NCBI RefSeq assembly: GCF_900110655.1 | Contig: NZ_FOEQ01000006.1 | Span: 273,319 to 337,318 of the forward strand | Direction: 5' to 3' | DNA length: 64,000 nt | Origin: Pseudomonas soli | Lineage (GTDB): Bacteria; Pseudomonadota; Gammaproteobacteria; Pseudomonadales; Pseudomonadaceae | Part shown: positions 50,553-59,798 of the stretch, one piece after another | Position numbering within the stretch: the stretch's first letter is position 1 | Layout of the letters: the number at the start of each line of letters is the position of its first letter | Notes under the pieces: generated by a model | What the model was told of the DNA's origin: nothing | The model's database searches: none | The model's input: the letters and a program-made list of their open reading frames with translations, nothing else | Made by a program: the position numbers and the translations under genes

Positions 50553-51365
50553 CTAAGGCTGGATCTGGTCTTCCAGCTTCATGGTCAGTGCCAGCGTGCT
50601 GCCCAGTTGGATTGCCTGGTCGCGCCAGCCCAGGTAGCGCGCCGCGTCGCGGCTGCTGAAATGCACAGCCAGCTCCTCGGCGGCCTGCATCACCCCGGTT
50701 GCCGCCGCCAACTCCAGCCAGTACAGACCGGCCTTGATATCGGCCTCGACGTACAGGCCGTGCAGCAGTCGGTACCCCACTTCGAAGCGGCAGCGCTTCT
50801 CGCCACGCTCGGCGCCACGCAGAAACCATTGGTAAGCCTCGAGAGGGTCGACCTGCCACTCCTGTTCGCCGTCGCACACCTCTTCCTCGTACAGATCGCC
50901 CAGCGCCGCAGCGGCATGCACCATGCCCCGCTCGAAAGCATGGCGGTAGTATTCGGCCGCGTTAACGTAGGAAACATCGACGCCCTTGCCGAAGTATTGC
51001 TGCTGGCCGAGGTTGAACCAGGCGGCAGCGTTGCCCTGCAACGCCGCCATGCGCAACAGGTGCCCCGCCAGCACCGTGTCGCCGCGCCAGTACTTGCCAT
51101 TGAGCCAGACCCAGCCCAGGTCGTTGAGCGCCGCGACATTGCCCAGCAGGGCCTGGCGGCAGAGGTCGTGGTAGACCGCCTGCAGGTCGACTGCCTCGTC
51201 CAGGCGGTCGATCAGGCCAAAGCGCTCGCCGCTCAGGGCCTGTTGGGCGGGCATGCCGACCCCGGCGAACAGCCGGTGGCGCTGCCCCGGGCGAGCCGGC
51301 GCCGGGACGATCCGCTCCGGTAGAAGCCGGGCAAGCAGCGAGTGGATATTGCTGGCGGCAGACAT
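50553..51365 (-). CDS. Sel1/TPR-like repeat protein
   Basis: A 270-residue protein without signal peptide. Several SEL1-type alpha/alpha repeats of about 36 residues are visible from about 85 to 250 (AALNDLGWVWLNGKYWRGD, AAWFNLGQQQYFGKGVDVS, AAALGDLYEEEV, KCRFEVGYRLLHGLYV-like). Such repeats mediate protein-protein contacts. I prefer ATG 51365 because GAGG lies six bases upstream; ATGs at 51371 and 51377 are alternatives. No partner can be named from context. Confidence 0.8.
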   Translation of the reverse strand: MSAASNIHSLLARLLPERIVPAPARPGQRHRLFAGVGMPAQQALSGERFGLIDRLDEAVDLQAVYHDLCRQALLGNVAALNDLGWVWLNGKYWRGDTVLAGHLLRMAALQGNAAAWFNLGQQQYFGKGVDVSYVNAAEYYRHAFERGMVHAAAALGDLYEEEVCDGEQEWQVDPLEAYQWFLRGAERGEKRCRFEVGYRLLHGLYVEADIKAGLYWLELAAATGVMQAAEELAVHFSSRDAARYLGWRDQAIQLGSTLALTMKLEDQIQP

Positions 51366-51571
51366 GTTCATCCTCATTGAACGACCCACAGCTCCAACCT
51401 CCACTGTGATGAGGCGTGATTCTGCGCGATGCCACGACAAAACCTGTCGCGAACGAATTGATCCCAGGCAACCAATTGCATCTTCCTTGATCTGAGCAGG
51501 CTGTGGCCAATTGCCATGCCCTGCACGTGCCGCCATCCTATGCCCGCAAGCCTAGACAAGGACGTTTCCTT

Positions 51572-52129
51572 TTGCCGTTCGCCACCACCCGTGCCACCCT
51601 CAGCCGCCAATGGGCATTGCTGCGCCAGTTGCCCAGCCGCTCCCCCGGGATCACCAGTGCCGAACTGGTGTGGCGCCTGCGTGACGTGGGCTTCAATGTC
51701 AGCAAACGCACGGTCGAGCGCGACCTCAACGAGCTGTCGCTGATCTTTCCACTGGAGCGCAATGACAAGAGCATCCCGTTCGGCTGGCACTGGTCGGCCA
51801 ACGCCGGCGGGGAGTTACGCGGAAATTTCGACCTGCAGGGGTATCTGCGCGGCGATACTTTGCAGCCTGGACAAGGTCAGGGCATCGAACTGCAGGCGTG
51901 GATCAGCGATTTGCTGGCCCGCCGCCTGCGCGAGACACCGCTGAGCGCGGATATGCGGTTGACCGCCCTGGATCAGGGGCACCGACTGCGAGCGACGGTG
52001 GCGGACGGTTGGCCCTTGCGCTGGTGGTTGCTGAGCCAGGGCGATGGACTGGTGGTGGAAGCGCCGCAGACGCTACGTGAAGAGATTGCACGGACATTGG
52101 TCAACGCGGCGGCGCAATATCTGGAATGA
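51572..52129 (+). CDS. HTH (WYL/DeoR-like) transcriptional regulator
   Basis: A 185-residue regulator. The N-terminal winged helix (ITSAELVWRLRDVGFNVSKRTVERDLNELS, key part VSKRTVERDLNELS) is of the DeoR/WYL type; the C-terminal part (about 90-185) is a short WYL-like domain, smaller than usual. The TTG at 51572 has AAGGA nine bases upstream and removes a non-conserved leader; a GTG at 51503 would add 23 residues. It is divergent from the Sel1 gene and converges on lapC. Confidence 0.7.
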   Translation: MPFATTRATLSRQWALLRQLPSRSPGITSAELVWRLRDVGFNVSKRTVERDLNELSLIFPLERNDKSIPFGWHWSANAGGELRGNFDLQGYLRGDTLQPGQGQGIELQAWISDLLARRLRETPLSADMRLTALDQGHRLRATVADGWPLRWWLLSQGDGLVVEAPQTLREEIARTLVNAAAQYLE

Positions 52130-52233
52130 CTGACTGCCCCACCATGGCATCGGACCAAGCAACATCTCTGCTTGCACTTACGCCATCGCGGGCGCAGCCC
52201 GCACACAAGCACTGCTGATGCCCCTTGAGGCGA
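52130..52233. other. Short spacer between regulator and lapC 3' end
   Basis: About 100 bp with a weak GCGGGC...GCCCGC inverted repeat near 52188-52201 (CGGGCGCAGCCCG). It may end the lapEBC transcript. No lapD or lapG sequence is present here. Confidence 0.4.
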
Positions 52234-53610
52234 TCAGCGCTCACGCAGCGCTTCGCTGCGCGCCTTGATGATCGGCTTGAGCAGGTAGCTCATGATGGTC
52301 TTCTTGCCGGTCATGATGTCTACCGTCGCCACCATTCCCGGGATGATCAGCAGCGGCTTCTCGTCGCTGCCCAGGTGGCTCTTCTCGGTGCGCAGCTTGA
52401 TCAAGTAGTAGGTGGTCTTCTTGTCTTCGTCGGTGATGGTATCAGCGCCGATCTGCTCCAGCTTGGCCTTCATCCCGCCATAGATGGTGTAGTCATAGGC
52501 TGTGAACTTGACCGTGGCTTCCTGGCCTGGATGCAGGAAGGCGATATCCTTGGGCAGGATCTTCGCCTCGATCACCAAGGTATCGTCCAGCGGCACGATC
52601 TCGATGATGTCGCTGCCCGGTTGGATCACTCCACCGATGGTGTTGACCAGCAACTGCTTGACGATACCTCGCACTGGCGAAGTGACCATGGTGCGGTGCA
52701 CGCGGTCATCCAGCGCCTTGCTGGTGGCGGTGGCCTTGTTCAGCTCGGTGCGGGCCTCGTTGAGCTGGGTCAGCGCCTCGCTGCGGAACTTGCCGCGGGT
52801 CTCCTCGATCTTGCTCTCGACCTCCTTGATCGCCGCCTCGGCCCGCGGGATAGCAAGGGCGGTGGAGTCCATCTGCCCACGGTTCTCAACCTCGGCCCGG
52901 CGCAGCCGCAGCACCTCGACCTGAGAGATAGCGCCTTGGGCCACCAACGGCTCGGACATGGCGATCTCCTGGCGCAGCAGCTGCAGGCTGTTGGCGTACT
53001 GGGCGCGCTTGGAGTTGAACTCGCGTAGCTCTTGTTGCTTTTGCACGAGTTGCTGTTGCAGACCGCCAATCTCGTCCTGCAGCTGCTGACGCCGACTCAG
53101 GTACAGCGACTGCTCGTTGGCCGCCTGGCTTGGGGCGGCTTTGCGCAGTTCCTCGTCAATCTGCAGCGGCTTGTCCTCGACCTCGGCGTTCAGACGCTGC
53201 ACACGCAGAGCCATGGCCAAGCGCGAGGCCTCGGTCTCGTCGACGTTGGAGGCAAAGCGGGTCTCGTCCAGGCGCAGCAGCGGCTGGCCGACTTCGACGA
53301 TCTCCCCCTCCTTGGCGAAGATCTCGGCAACGATGCCACCTTCAAGGTTTTGGATTTTCTGCACCTTGGATGACGGGATGGCCTTGCCCTCCCCACGGGT
53401 CACCTCGTCGATGGGCGCGACGCTGGCCCAGACGATGAGAAACAAGAAGAACGCGATCACGCCCCAGATGGTCAGACGCACCACTCGCGGCGCGTCCTCG
53501 ATCAGCGCCTTGTTGACCTCGGGCAGCGGCTGCCCGGCCAGCGACTCGGAGCCCTTGAAGTAGCGGCGCAGGTTGTCCTTGAAACGCCCCATATCCAGCT
53601 TATGCAACAC
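52234..53610 (-). CDS. lapC: Type I secretion membrane-fusion protein LapC
   Basis: A 458-residue HlyD-family adaptor of the LapBCE exporter. One TM at about 46-65 (LTIWGVIAFFLFLIVWASV) is followed by a lipoyl segment (NLEGGIVAEIFAKEGEIVEVGQ, quoted as GGIVAEIFAKEGEIVEVG), long coiled coils (about 150-330) and the C-terminal beta-barrel ending near MTGKKTIMSYLLKPI. The GTG at 53610 has GAAGGGG upstream and overlaps the lapB 3' end by 11 bp; ATG 53592 is an alternative. Last gene of lapEBC. Confidence 0.93.
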   Translation of the reverse strand: MLHKLDMGRFKDNLRRYFKGSESLAGQPLPEVNKALIEDAPRVVRLTIWGVIAFFLFLIVWASVAPIDEVTRGEGKAIPSSKVQKIQNLEGGIVAEIFAKEGEIVEVGQPLLRLDETRFASNVDETEASRLAMALRVQRLNAEVEDKPLQIDEELRKAAPSQAANEQSLYLSRRQQLQDEIGGLQQQLVQKQQELREFNSKRAQYANSLQLLRQEIAMSEPLVAQGAISQVEVLRLRRAEVENRGQMDSTALAIPRAEAAIKEVESKIEETRGKFRSEALTQLNEARTELNKATATSKALDDRVHRTMVTSPVRGIVKQLLVNTIGGVIQPGSDIIEIVPLDDTLVIEAKILPKDIAFLHPGQEATVKFTAYDYTIYGGMKAKLEQIGADTITDEDKKTTYYLIKLRTEKSHLGSDEKPLLIIPGMVATVDIMTGKKTIMSYLLKPIIKARSEALRER

Positions 53611-55756
53611 TGATCTGCCCCTTCTTCAGCGCATCCATGACGGCGGCTTTCGGGCCATCCGCGACGATCTGTCCACGATCGATGACGATCAATCGATCCA
53701 CCAGCGACAGCAGCGACGCCCGGTGGGTAACCAGCAGCACGGTCTTGTTCTCGACCACTGCGGCGAGGCGCTGCTTGAGCCGCTCCTCGCCGGTGTTGTC
53801 CATGGCGCTCGTGGGCTCGTCGAGCAGCAGAATCTGCGGGTTGAGCAACAACGCACGACCCAGAGCGACGTTCTGCCGCTGGCCACCGGAAAGATTTTGG
53901 CCGCGCTCGCCGACCTGCAATTCGTAGCCGTCGGGGTGCAGGCGGGCGAACTCGTGCACGCCGGCCAGTTCCGCGGCCTGGAGAATCAGCTCGTCCTCGA
54001 TGTAGCGGGCGCCGCTGACCAGGTTGTCGCGCAGGGTGCCGGCCAACAGCTGGATGTCCTGGGGCACGTAGCCGATGTTATGGCGCAGTTCGCTGACGTC
54101 GATCTGGCGGATATCCACGCCATCGACCAGCAGCGAGCCGTTATCTGGTTCGTACAGGCCGACGATCAGCTTGGCCAGGGAGCTCTTGCCCGAACCACTG
54201 CGACCGATGATGCCAACCTTCTCACCCGGACGGATATTCAGGTTGATGCCCTTGAGCGCCTGGTTCTGCTGGTTTGGATAGGTGAACTCGACGCCGCGGA
54301 ACTCGATCGCGCCCTGCAGCACCTGACGGCTCAGCGGACGCTCTTCGAAATTGCGCTCCTGGGGCAACTCCATCATCTGGTCGGTGGCAACCATGGTCAC
54401 CTTGGCTTGCTGATAGCGGGCCAGCAGGCCGTTCAGCGAGCCCAGTGGGCCAAGGGCCCGACCGCTGAGCATGTAGCAGGCCACCAGGCCACCCATGCTG
54501 AGATTGCCGTCGATGATCAGGTAGACGCCCACGCAGATCATGGCCACGCCCGCCAATTGCTGGACCAGCGCGGTAATGTTCATGGCCAGGCCCGACAGCA
54601 CCTTCACCCGCAGTTCCAGTCGGCTTAAGGTGCCTAGGGTCTGCTCCCACATGTACTGACGCTCACTCTCGGCGTTGTTGACCTTGATCCCGTCCAGTCC
54701 GGCCAGGGTCTCGATCAAGCTCGACTGCCGCTCGGAGGCCAAAGCCATGGTGCGTTCCATGGTCGCCATCAGCGGTTTCTGCAAGGCGTAGCCAATACCC
54801 AAGGCAAGGGGGAACGCCAGGATCGGAATCCATACAAGGTGCCCCCCGATGATGGCGATGACCACCAGGATTAGCAGAGTAAACGGTAGGTCGATCAGGC
54901 TGGTCAGTGTCAACGAGGCAAGAAAGTCACGCAGGCCCTGAAACTCATGGATGTTCTGGGCGAAGCTGCCGACCCGCGCCGGCCGGTACTTCATGGCCAT
55001 GCCGACGATACGCTCGAACAGCGTCGCCGATATGATCAGGTCGGTCTTCTTGCCGGCCAGGTCCAGGCACAGGCTGCGTAGTCCTTTGAGGATCAGGTCG
55101 AACACATAGGCCCCGGCGATACCCACCGCCAGCACCCACAGGGTCGAGGTGGCCTGGTTGGGCACCACGCGGTCATAGACGTTCATCACGAACAGCGGCG
55201 CTGCCAGGGCGATCAGGTTGATCACCAGGCTCGCGGCGATGGCATCGATGTACAGCCATTTGCTGCGCAGCAGCGTGTCGCGGAACCAGGAGCGCGCGCG
55301 AGGGATCAGGTTGCCGTGGTTGACGTCGAACTTGTGCTGGGGCTGGGCGAAGAACACCTTGCCGCTATAGTCGCCCAGCAACGCCTCACGGGTGACATGC
55401 ACTTCGCCGCCGTCGCTTTCGCTGAGCAGCAGCCGCGCGGTGTCTTCATTTTCCCAGCCCAGCAGCACCGCGCAGCGGCCTTCCTTGAGCAGCAGCATCG
55501 CCGGCATGGCGATGCTGGGTATCTGCTCCAGCTTGCGCTGCAACAGGCGCCCCTGCAGCCCGGCCCGTGCGGCCGCACGCGGCAGCAACTCGGCGGTCAG
55601 GCGTTGTGAGGGCAAGGGCAGCCCGGTGGTCAGCATGGCCCGGCTGGCGGGTTTCTGATGCAGGACACACAGGGTCAGCAGACTGTCCAGCAGCGGGTCG
55701 TCATGCTGACTGCGTGGATCGTGGCTGAGTTGGACTCGACTGACTTCGGATTCCAC
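53600..55756 (-). CDS. lapB: Type I secretion ABC exporter LapB
   Basis: A 718-residue exporter with three parts. The N-terminal C39-like domain (about 20-150) has a degenerate active site (CVLHQKPAS), as expected for RTX exporters that do not cleave a leader. A six-TM region follows (about 170-450). The ATPase has Walker A GRSGSGKSS, signature LSGGQRQ and Walker B ILLLDEPTSAMD. It powers export of LapA and presumably the mini-LapA. It lies 45 bp after lapE copy 1. Confidence 0.95.
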   Translation of the reverse strand: MESEVSRVQLSHDPRSQHDDPLLDSLLTLCVLHQKPASRAMLTTGLPLPSQRLTAELLPRAAARAGLQGRLLQRKLEQIPSIAMPAMLLLKEGRCAVLLGWENEDTARLLLSESDGGEVHVTREALLGDYSGKVFFAQPQHKFDVNHGNLIPRARSWFRDTLLRSKWLYIDAIAASLVINLIALAAPLFVMNVYDRVVPNQATSTLWVLAVGIAGAYVFDLILKGLRSLCLDLAGKKTDLIISATLFERIVGMAMKYRPARVGSFAQNIHEFQGLRDFLASLTLTSLIDLPFTLLILVVIAIIGGHLVWIPILAFPLALGIGYALQKPLMATMERTMALASERQSSLIETLAGLDGIKVNNAESERQYMWEQTLGTLSRLELRVKVLSGLAMNITALVQQLAGVAMICVGVYLIIDGNLSMGGLVACYMLSGRALGPLGSLNGLLARYQQAKVTMVATDQMMELPQERNFEERPLSRQVLQGAIEFRGVEFTYPNQQNQALKGINLNIRPGEKVGIIGRSGSGKSSLAKLIVGLYEPDNGSLLVDGVDIRQIDVSELRHNIGYVPQDIQLLAGTLRDNLVSGARYIEDELILQAAELAGVHEFARLHPDGYELQVGERGQNLSGGQRQNVALGRALLLNPQILLLDEPTSAMDNTGEERLKQRLAAVVENKTVLLVTHRASLLSLVDRLIVIDRGQIVADGPKAAVMDALKKGQISVA

Positions 55757-55801
55757 GCGGCGCTCTCTTCATCCTTGCGGGGGGTGGGTTCAAGGCGCCT
55801 T

Positions 55802-57139
55802 TCAGTTCATGCCTGGCAGGTTCACCTTGGGTTTCAGGTCGTTCTGCACAACGGTGGCCATCGGGGCTACAACACCCTGGCTCTTGAGCAGTTGGCCAAT
55901 GGTCGCCTTGATTCGGTACTGAGTAAACATTTGTATGTTCTTCACTTCCACCAGACGACGCTGGGCGGTGAAGGTTTCATTCTCGCTGTCGAGCAAGTCG
56001 AGCAGGGTTCGCTCGCCCAGGCCGAACTGCTGCTGGTAGGCGCTGCGCACCCGCTTGCTGTGATCGACGTACTGCTGGGCGATCGGCACCTGGGTGTTGG
56101 CGTTGTCCAGAGCATTCCATGCCAAGCCTAACTCCTCATTGAGTTGGCGCAAGGCGTTGTTACGAATGTCCAGTGCCTGGTTGGCCAGGTACGACTTCGA
56201 TTCCAGGTCCGCCTTGTTGCTGCCGCCTGCGTACAGGTTGAAGTTCATGCGCAGCATCGCCTGCCACTCGTTGTTGTGGCCGGTCGCACCGTCTAGGTTG
56301 TTGGCTACCGTTCGTCCAATTTCGGCATCGAAGCGCGGATAGAACGTGGACTTTGCCGCTTCGTATTGTTTTTCGGCGGCGGCGATGTCCGACTCGGCCG
56401 AACGCAGAATCGGACTGTTCTTGATCAACTGATGACGGGCCTCCTCAAGGGTGGCCGGCAGCAGGTCCAGAAATGGCGCAGGCATGCTTAATTCGTCGGG
56501 CATCTGCCCGACGACGCTCAGGTAATTGATATTGGCATCAGCCAGGTTGGTCTGCTCGGTGGTCAGGTTGTTGCGGGCCTGGGCCAGGCGCGCCTCGGCC
56601 TGGTCGAGGTCGGCAAGACGGCCGACGCCACGGCTGGTTCGCAACTTGATCTGGTCAAGGATGCGTTCGTGGTTTCGCAGGTTATCTTCGGCCAGGCGCA
56701 CCATCTCCCGGCGCGACAGCACATCGAGGTAGACCTGGGCAACTGTCAGCGCGGTGCGCTCAGAGGTGCCCAGCAGGGAGTAGGCGCGAGCGTTGACGGT
56801 AGCCTGTTGACGCCCGACCTCACTGGAAGTGGCGAAGCCGTCGAAGACCATCTGCCGCAGGCGGATCGCCGATTCGCCACGGTTGAGCGTCTCCCAGCGA
56901 TTGCGGGTGCCTGGGCTGTCGCTGCCCTCGCGGCCATAGCCGGCGGTCACTTCGACCCGCGGCAAATAGCCGCCTTGGGCTGCACGCAATTGATGGTCCA
57001 CAGCCGCGCGTGCGTTCACGCCGGCCTGGATTTCCGGGTGCACCTCAAGGGTTTTCTGCATGGCTTCGGGCAACGTCTGGGCTTGAACAAGCGTAGTGAT
57101 GAAAGTGAAAGGTAGAGCGGCGAACAAGAACACACGCAT
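55802..57139 (-). CDS. lapE: TolC-like outer-membrane component LapE, copy 1
   Basis: A 445-residue TolC-family channel. The signal peptide ends at VQAQ (about residue 21), and the mature part starts TLPEAMQKTLEVHPEIQAGV. Two OEP domains with long helices are intact, ending PKVNLPGMN. In LapA systems LapE holds the unprocessed adhesin by its N-terminal retention module. A second copy with the same length and roughly nine-tenths identity is at 59799-61136. This copy is upstream of lapB and so forms lapE-lapB-lapC. Confidence 0.94.
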   Translation of the reverse strand: MRVFLFAALPFTFITTLVQAQTLPEAMQKTLEVHPEIQAGVNARAAVDHQLRAAQGGYLPRVEVTAGYGREGSDSPGTRNRWETLNRGESAIRLRQMVFDGFATSSEVGRQQATVNARAYSLLGTSERTALTVAQVYLDVLSRREMVRLAEDNLRNHERILDQIKLRTSRGVGRLADLDQAEARLAQARNNLTTEQTNLADANINYLSVVGQMPDELSMPAPFLDLLPATLEEARHQLIKNSPILRSAESDIAAAEKQYEAAKSTFYPRFDAEIGRTVANNLDGATGHNNEWQAMLRMNFNLYAGGSNKADLESKSYLANQALDIRNNALRQLNEELGLAWNALDNANTQVPIAQQYVDHSKRVRSAYQQQFGLGERTLLDLLDSENETFTAQRRLVEVKNIQMFTQYRIKATIGQLLKSQGVVAPMATVVQNDLKPKVNLPGMN

Positions 57140-57608
57140 TCAACTGATTCCCGGAAAAATACTGTCACGACTATAAGAGCTAATTCCTCCTAACCTTTTA
57201 AGATGAAAGCTCACTTGTAGCAGTAGGAATATTTACCCAATCATGTACGGCATGTAGGAATACTCTTCAGAAACACGATTTCCGATATGAAGTGCAAAAA
57301 TTATTGATTAGCATCATCCGAAACATGCCAAGGACTCAGGCAAACCCTAGGGGCATAGTCAGGCCTAGGGTTATCACGAATAGTTGTCGCGCGGCGATCA
57401 GGCAAGGCAAAAAAAGGCGAAGAGCGGTCGGGCCGTGCTCGAACCTACAGGCTGTAAAAGTTCAACTCGAGCCTATTTCAACGCAGCATGCCCATCGAGC
57501 AGGCAAAGCCTAAAGCTTGCGCCACATATTCAAGCACACCAAGCCCAAGTGACATAACCACATGGCCGCCACTATGGCAGACCCCTGCATAAAAGTTTGG
57601 AGAGTTAA
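57140..57608. promoter_or_regulatory. Divergent lapE1/mini-lapA regulatory region
   Basis: These 469 bp hold no gene and are AT-rich, unlike the flanks. A perfect 9-bp inverted repeat, AACCCTAGG (57343-57351) and CCTAGGGTT (57364-57372), has a 12-bp spacer. Just before the mini-lapA ATG, GGAG (57599-57602) is the ribosome site. The region is not an obvious copy of the lapE2/lapA spacer. Confidence 0.5.
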
Positions 57609-59735
57609 ATGAGCACTGTTGCCGCCATCGTAAAAAGCCTTGTTGGCCAGGTTATCGCAGTTTCTCCAGAGGGTATCCAGCGTATATTGATCGAAGGCGA
57701 CCGCTTGCTTGCCGGAGAGCAACTCGACACTGGCATCGGCGGCTCGGTGACCCTTGAACTGGCCGATGGTCGCATCTTCGAACTGGGTGGCGACACCCGG
57801 TGGACCGGCACTCCTCCAGGCAGCAGCGACCTCAGCACAGCCGCATCGTCGAGCGAAGCACTGCAGCAAACCACCACGGTGGGCGCAGACGCGACTATCG
57901 AATTCGATATCCCAATCGTCGCCCCAAACGCCCCTGATGACGGTGGCCACAGCAGCGTCATGCTAGAAGAAACCGCAGGGATGGTTGCCCCGAGAATCGG
58001 CTTCCCAACCGATACTGGCACGCCATCGAGTTGTAGCGATCTCCACGAATCCCCTGGCAATGCATATACCTCAGGCGCTCGGGCGCTCAACACGATCCAT
58101 GCACCTAACGCGACGTCATCCTTTACTGATCAGCCGCAGGCCTACGTCGGCATCAATCTGAACGAGGGAGATGACACCTACGCCCTCACCGCTGATCACA
58201 ATATCGTTGTGGCAGACATTGCGGGCTGGCGTGTCCTGCCCGGGCAGAACTACAACCTTGCGTTCATCGTGGACACCTCTGCCAGTATGAAAGAAGAAGG
58301 CGTCGGTGCAGCGAAAAAGTCTCTCGAGACAGTGTTCAAGGTATTGGCCGCCAGCGCCCAGAGCGCCCACTCAGGCAGCGTGAACATCCTCCTGGTGGAC
58401 TTCTCCTCCAACGTCAACAGCATCGTTTCGGTTACCCTGAACGAAGAAGGCTTAAAGCAATTGCTCGATGCCTTGAACACCCTCAAACCGGGAGAGGGCG
58501 ATAACGCTGGCACAAACTATGAAGATGCATTCAAGACAACTGCCAATTGGTTCAATAATCTCCAGAGTGCTGGCAGCTGTGCCAGTAACCAGACGTTCTT
58601 CCTCACCGATGGCGTACCAACCCATTATCAAGAAGAGCGCATCAACCCGATACTGGGTGACTCAGGCACTACTCTGGATAGTTTCCTGAGCACTATAGAT
58701 TATCAGAAGGGCATGACATACAACGGCCACCTTGGCAGCGGCACTTCCACTATAAATATCGATAGCGATGGCAGCCTGACGCTGAGCTATTACAGCGATA
58801 AAACATGGAAGCATGAGCCACTTGGGAAATTGTACGCAAATGGCCATGGCGGTTACGAACTGTCTACTGTCGTACATGAAAACCCAAAGCAGGGCCCTAA
58901 CTCCCTCCTCAACGCACTTGCCAGCTTCGAACTGCTGAAAGACCTGTCCAATGTCGAGGCCATCGGCATAAATGACAGTATCCAGCTTGTGGAACTGAAC
59001 CCTTTTGATTCCGACGGCGTGCCGCAGGCCAATATCGACCCGAGCAAGCTGGCCGAGGCTATCTTCGGAACCACCGAGTCTGTCCGACCGGGTAACGATA
59101 CCGTCAATGGTGGTGGCGGCAACGACATTCTTTTCGGCGACCTGATCACCTTCGACGGCATCGCCAGCGCTGGTGTTCATGCAATTCAAGATTACGTCGC
59201 CGACAAATTGAACATGCCGGTGAATGCTGTAAATACCGAAACCATGCACAATTTCATCACCGAGCACAGCGCCGAATTTAACGTTTCGGGCAGAAATGAT
59301 GGAGCCGACACACTGCTGGGCGGTGCTGGCCAGGACATTATCTTCGGCCAGGGTGGCGACGATCACATAGAGGGTGGCAAAGGTGACGACGTGCTGATCG
59401 GAGGCAAAGGGGCCGATACCTTCGTGTGGAGGGCCGGCGACGAAGGTAACGATGTGATCCGGGACTTCAACGTCCAGGAAGGCGACCGACTCGACCTGCG
59501 CGATCTGCTACAGAGTGAGGAGGACATTGCCATCGACAACTTCCTCAGAATCACCACTGTCGACGGCGAGACCACGCTACAGGCGAGCAGCGACGGCAAA
59601 CTGAACGCTGCCGGCGGCTTGGCAAATGCCGATGTCAGCATCAAGCTCGAGGGTGTCAACTGGTCGAACACCACGATCCAGTCACTGATCAGCGGTGCCG
59701 ATCCGACCATCAAGGTCGACCATTCCAACAGCTGA
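57609..59735 (+). CDS. Mini-LapA: LapA-type retention module + vWA + RTX type I secretion protein, no LapG site
   Basis: A complete 708-residue protein. Residues 1-65 match the LapA retention module (about 53 of 65 identical to lapA at 61485). The linker that in LapA contains TAAG reads [10 protein letters not shown] here, so the LapG cleavage site is absent (the nearest thing, TAAS at 77-80, is not aligned). A von Willebrand A domain (about 220-400) has MIDAS motifs DTSAS, a Thr in GTNYED and LTDG. RTX nonapeptides follow (about 495-515 and 565-615, for example [17 protein letters not shown]), then a type I secretion C-terminus. No giant repeats. Two cysteines and more AT-rich stretches than its neighbours. 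Confidence 0.85.
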   Translation: MSTVAAIVKSLVGQVIAVSPEGIQRILIEGDRLLAGEQLDTGIGGSVTLELADGRIFELGGDTRWTGTPPGSSDLSTAASSSEALQQTTTVGADATIEFDIPIVAPNAPDDGGHSSVMLEETAGMVAPRIGFPTDTGTPSSCSDLHESPGNAYTSGARALNTIHAPNATSSFTDQPQAYVGINLNEGDDTYALTADHNIVVADIAGWRVLPGQNYNLAFIVDTSASMKEEGVGAAKKSLETVFKVLAASAQSAHSGSVNILLVDFSSNVNSIVSVTLNEEGLKQLLDALNTLKPGEGDNAGTNYEDAFKTTANWFNNLQSAGSCASNQTFFLTDGVPTHYQEERINPILGDSGTTLDSFLSTIDYQKGMTYNGHLGSGTSTINIDSDGSLTLSYYSDKTWKHEPLGKLYANGHGGYELSTVVHENPKQGPNSLLNALASFELLKDLSNVEAIGINDSIQLVELNPFDSDGVPQANIDPSKLAEAIFGTTESVRPGNDTVNGGGGNDILFGDLITFDGIASAGVHAIQDYVADKLNMPVNAVNTETMHNFITEHSAEFNVSGRNDGADTLLGGAGQDIIFGQGGDDHIEGGKGDDVLIGGKGADTFVWRAGDEGNDVIRDFNVQEGDRLDLRDLLQSEEDIAIDNFLRITTVDGETTLQASSDGKLNAAGGLANADVSIKLEGVNWSNTTIQSLISGADPTIKVDHSNS

Positions 59736-59798
59736 ACCCGCTCCAACCAACGGCCTGCAGCCACCGTCGGAAGGAGCCAGGGATACTCAAGACTTCCC

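Noticed and set aside
57140..57608. A small gene in the lapE1/mini-lapA spacer (57292-57513)
   Set aside because: The short frame is Arg-rich, has no ribosome site and no similarity to anything I recognise; the region looks regulatory.
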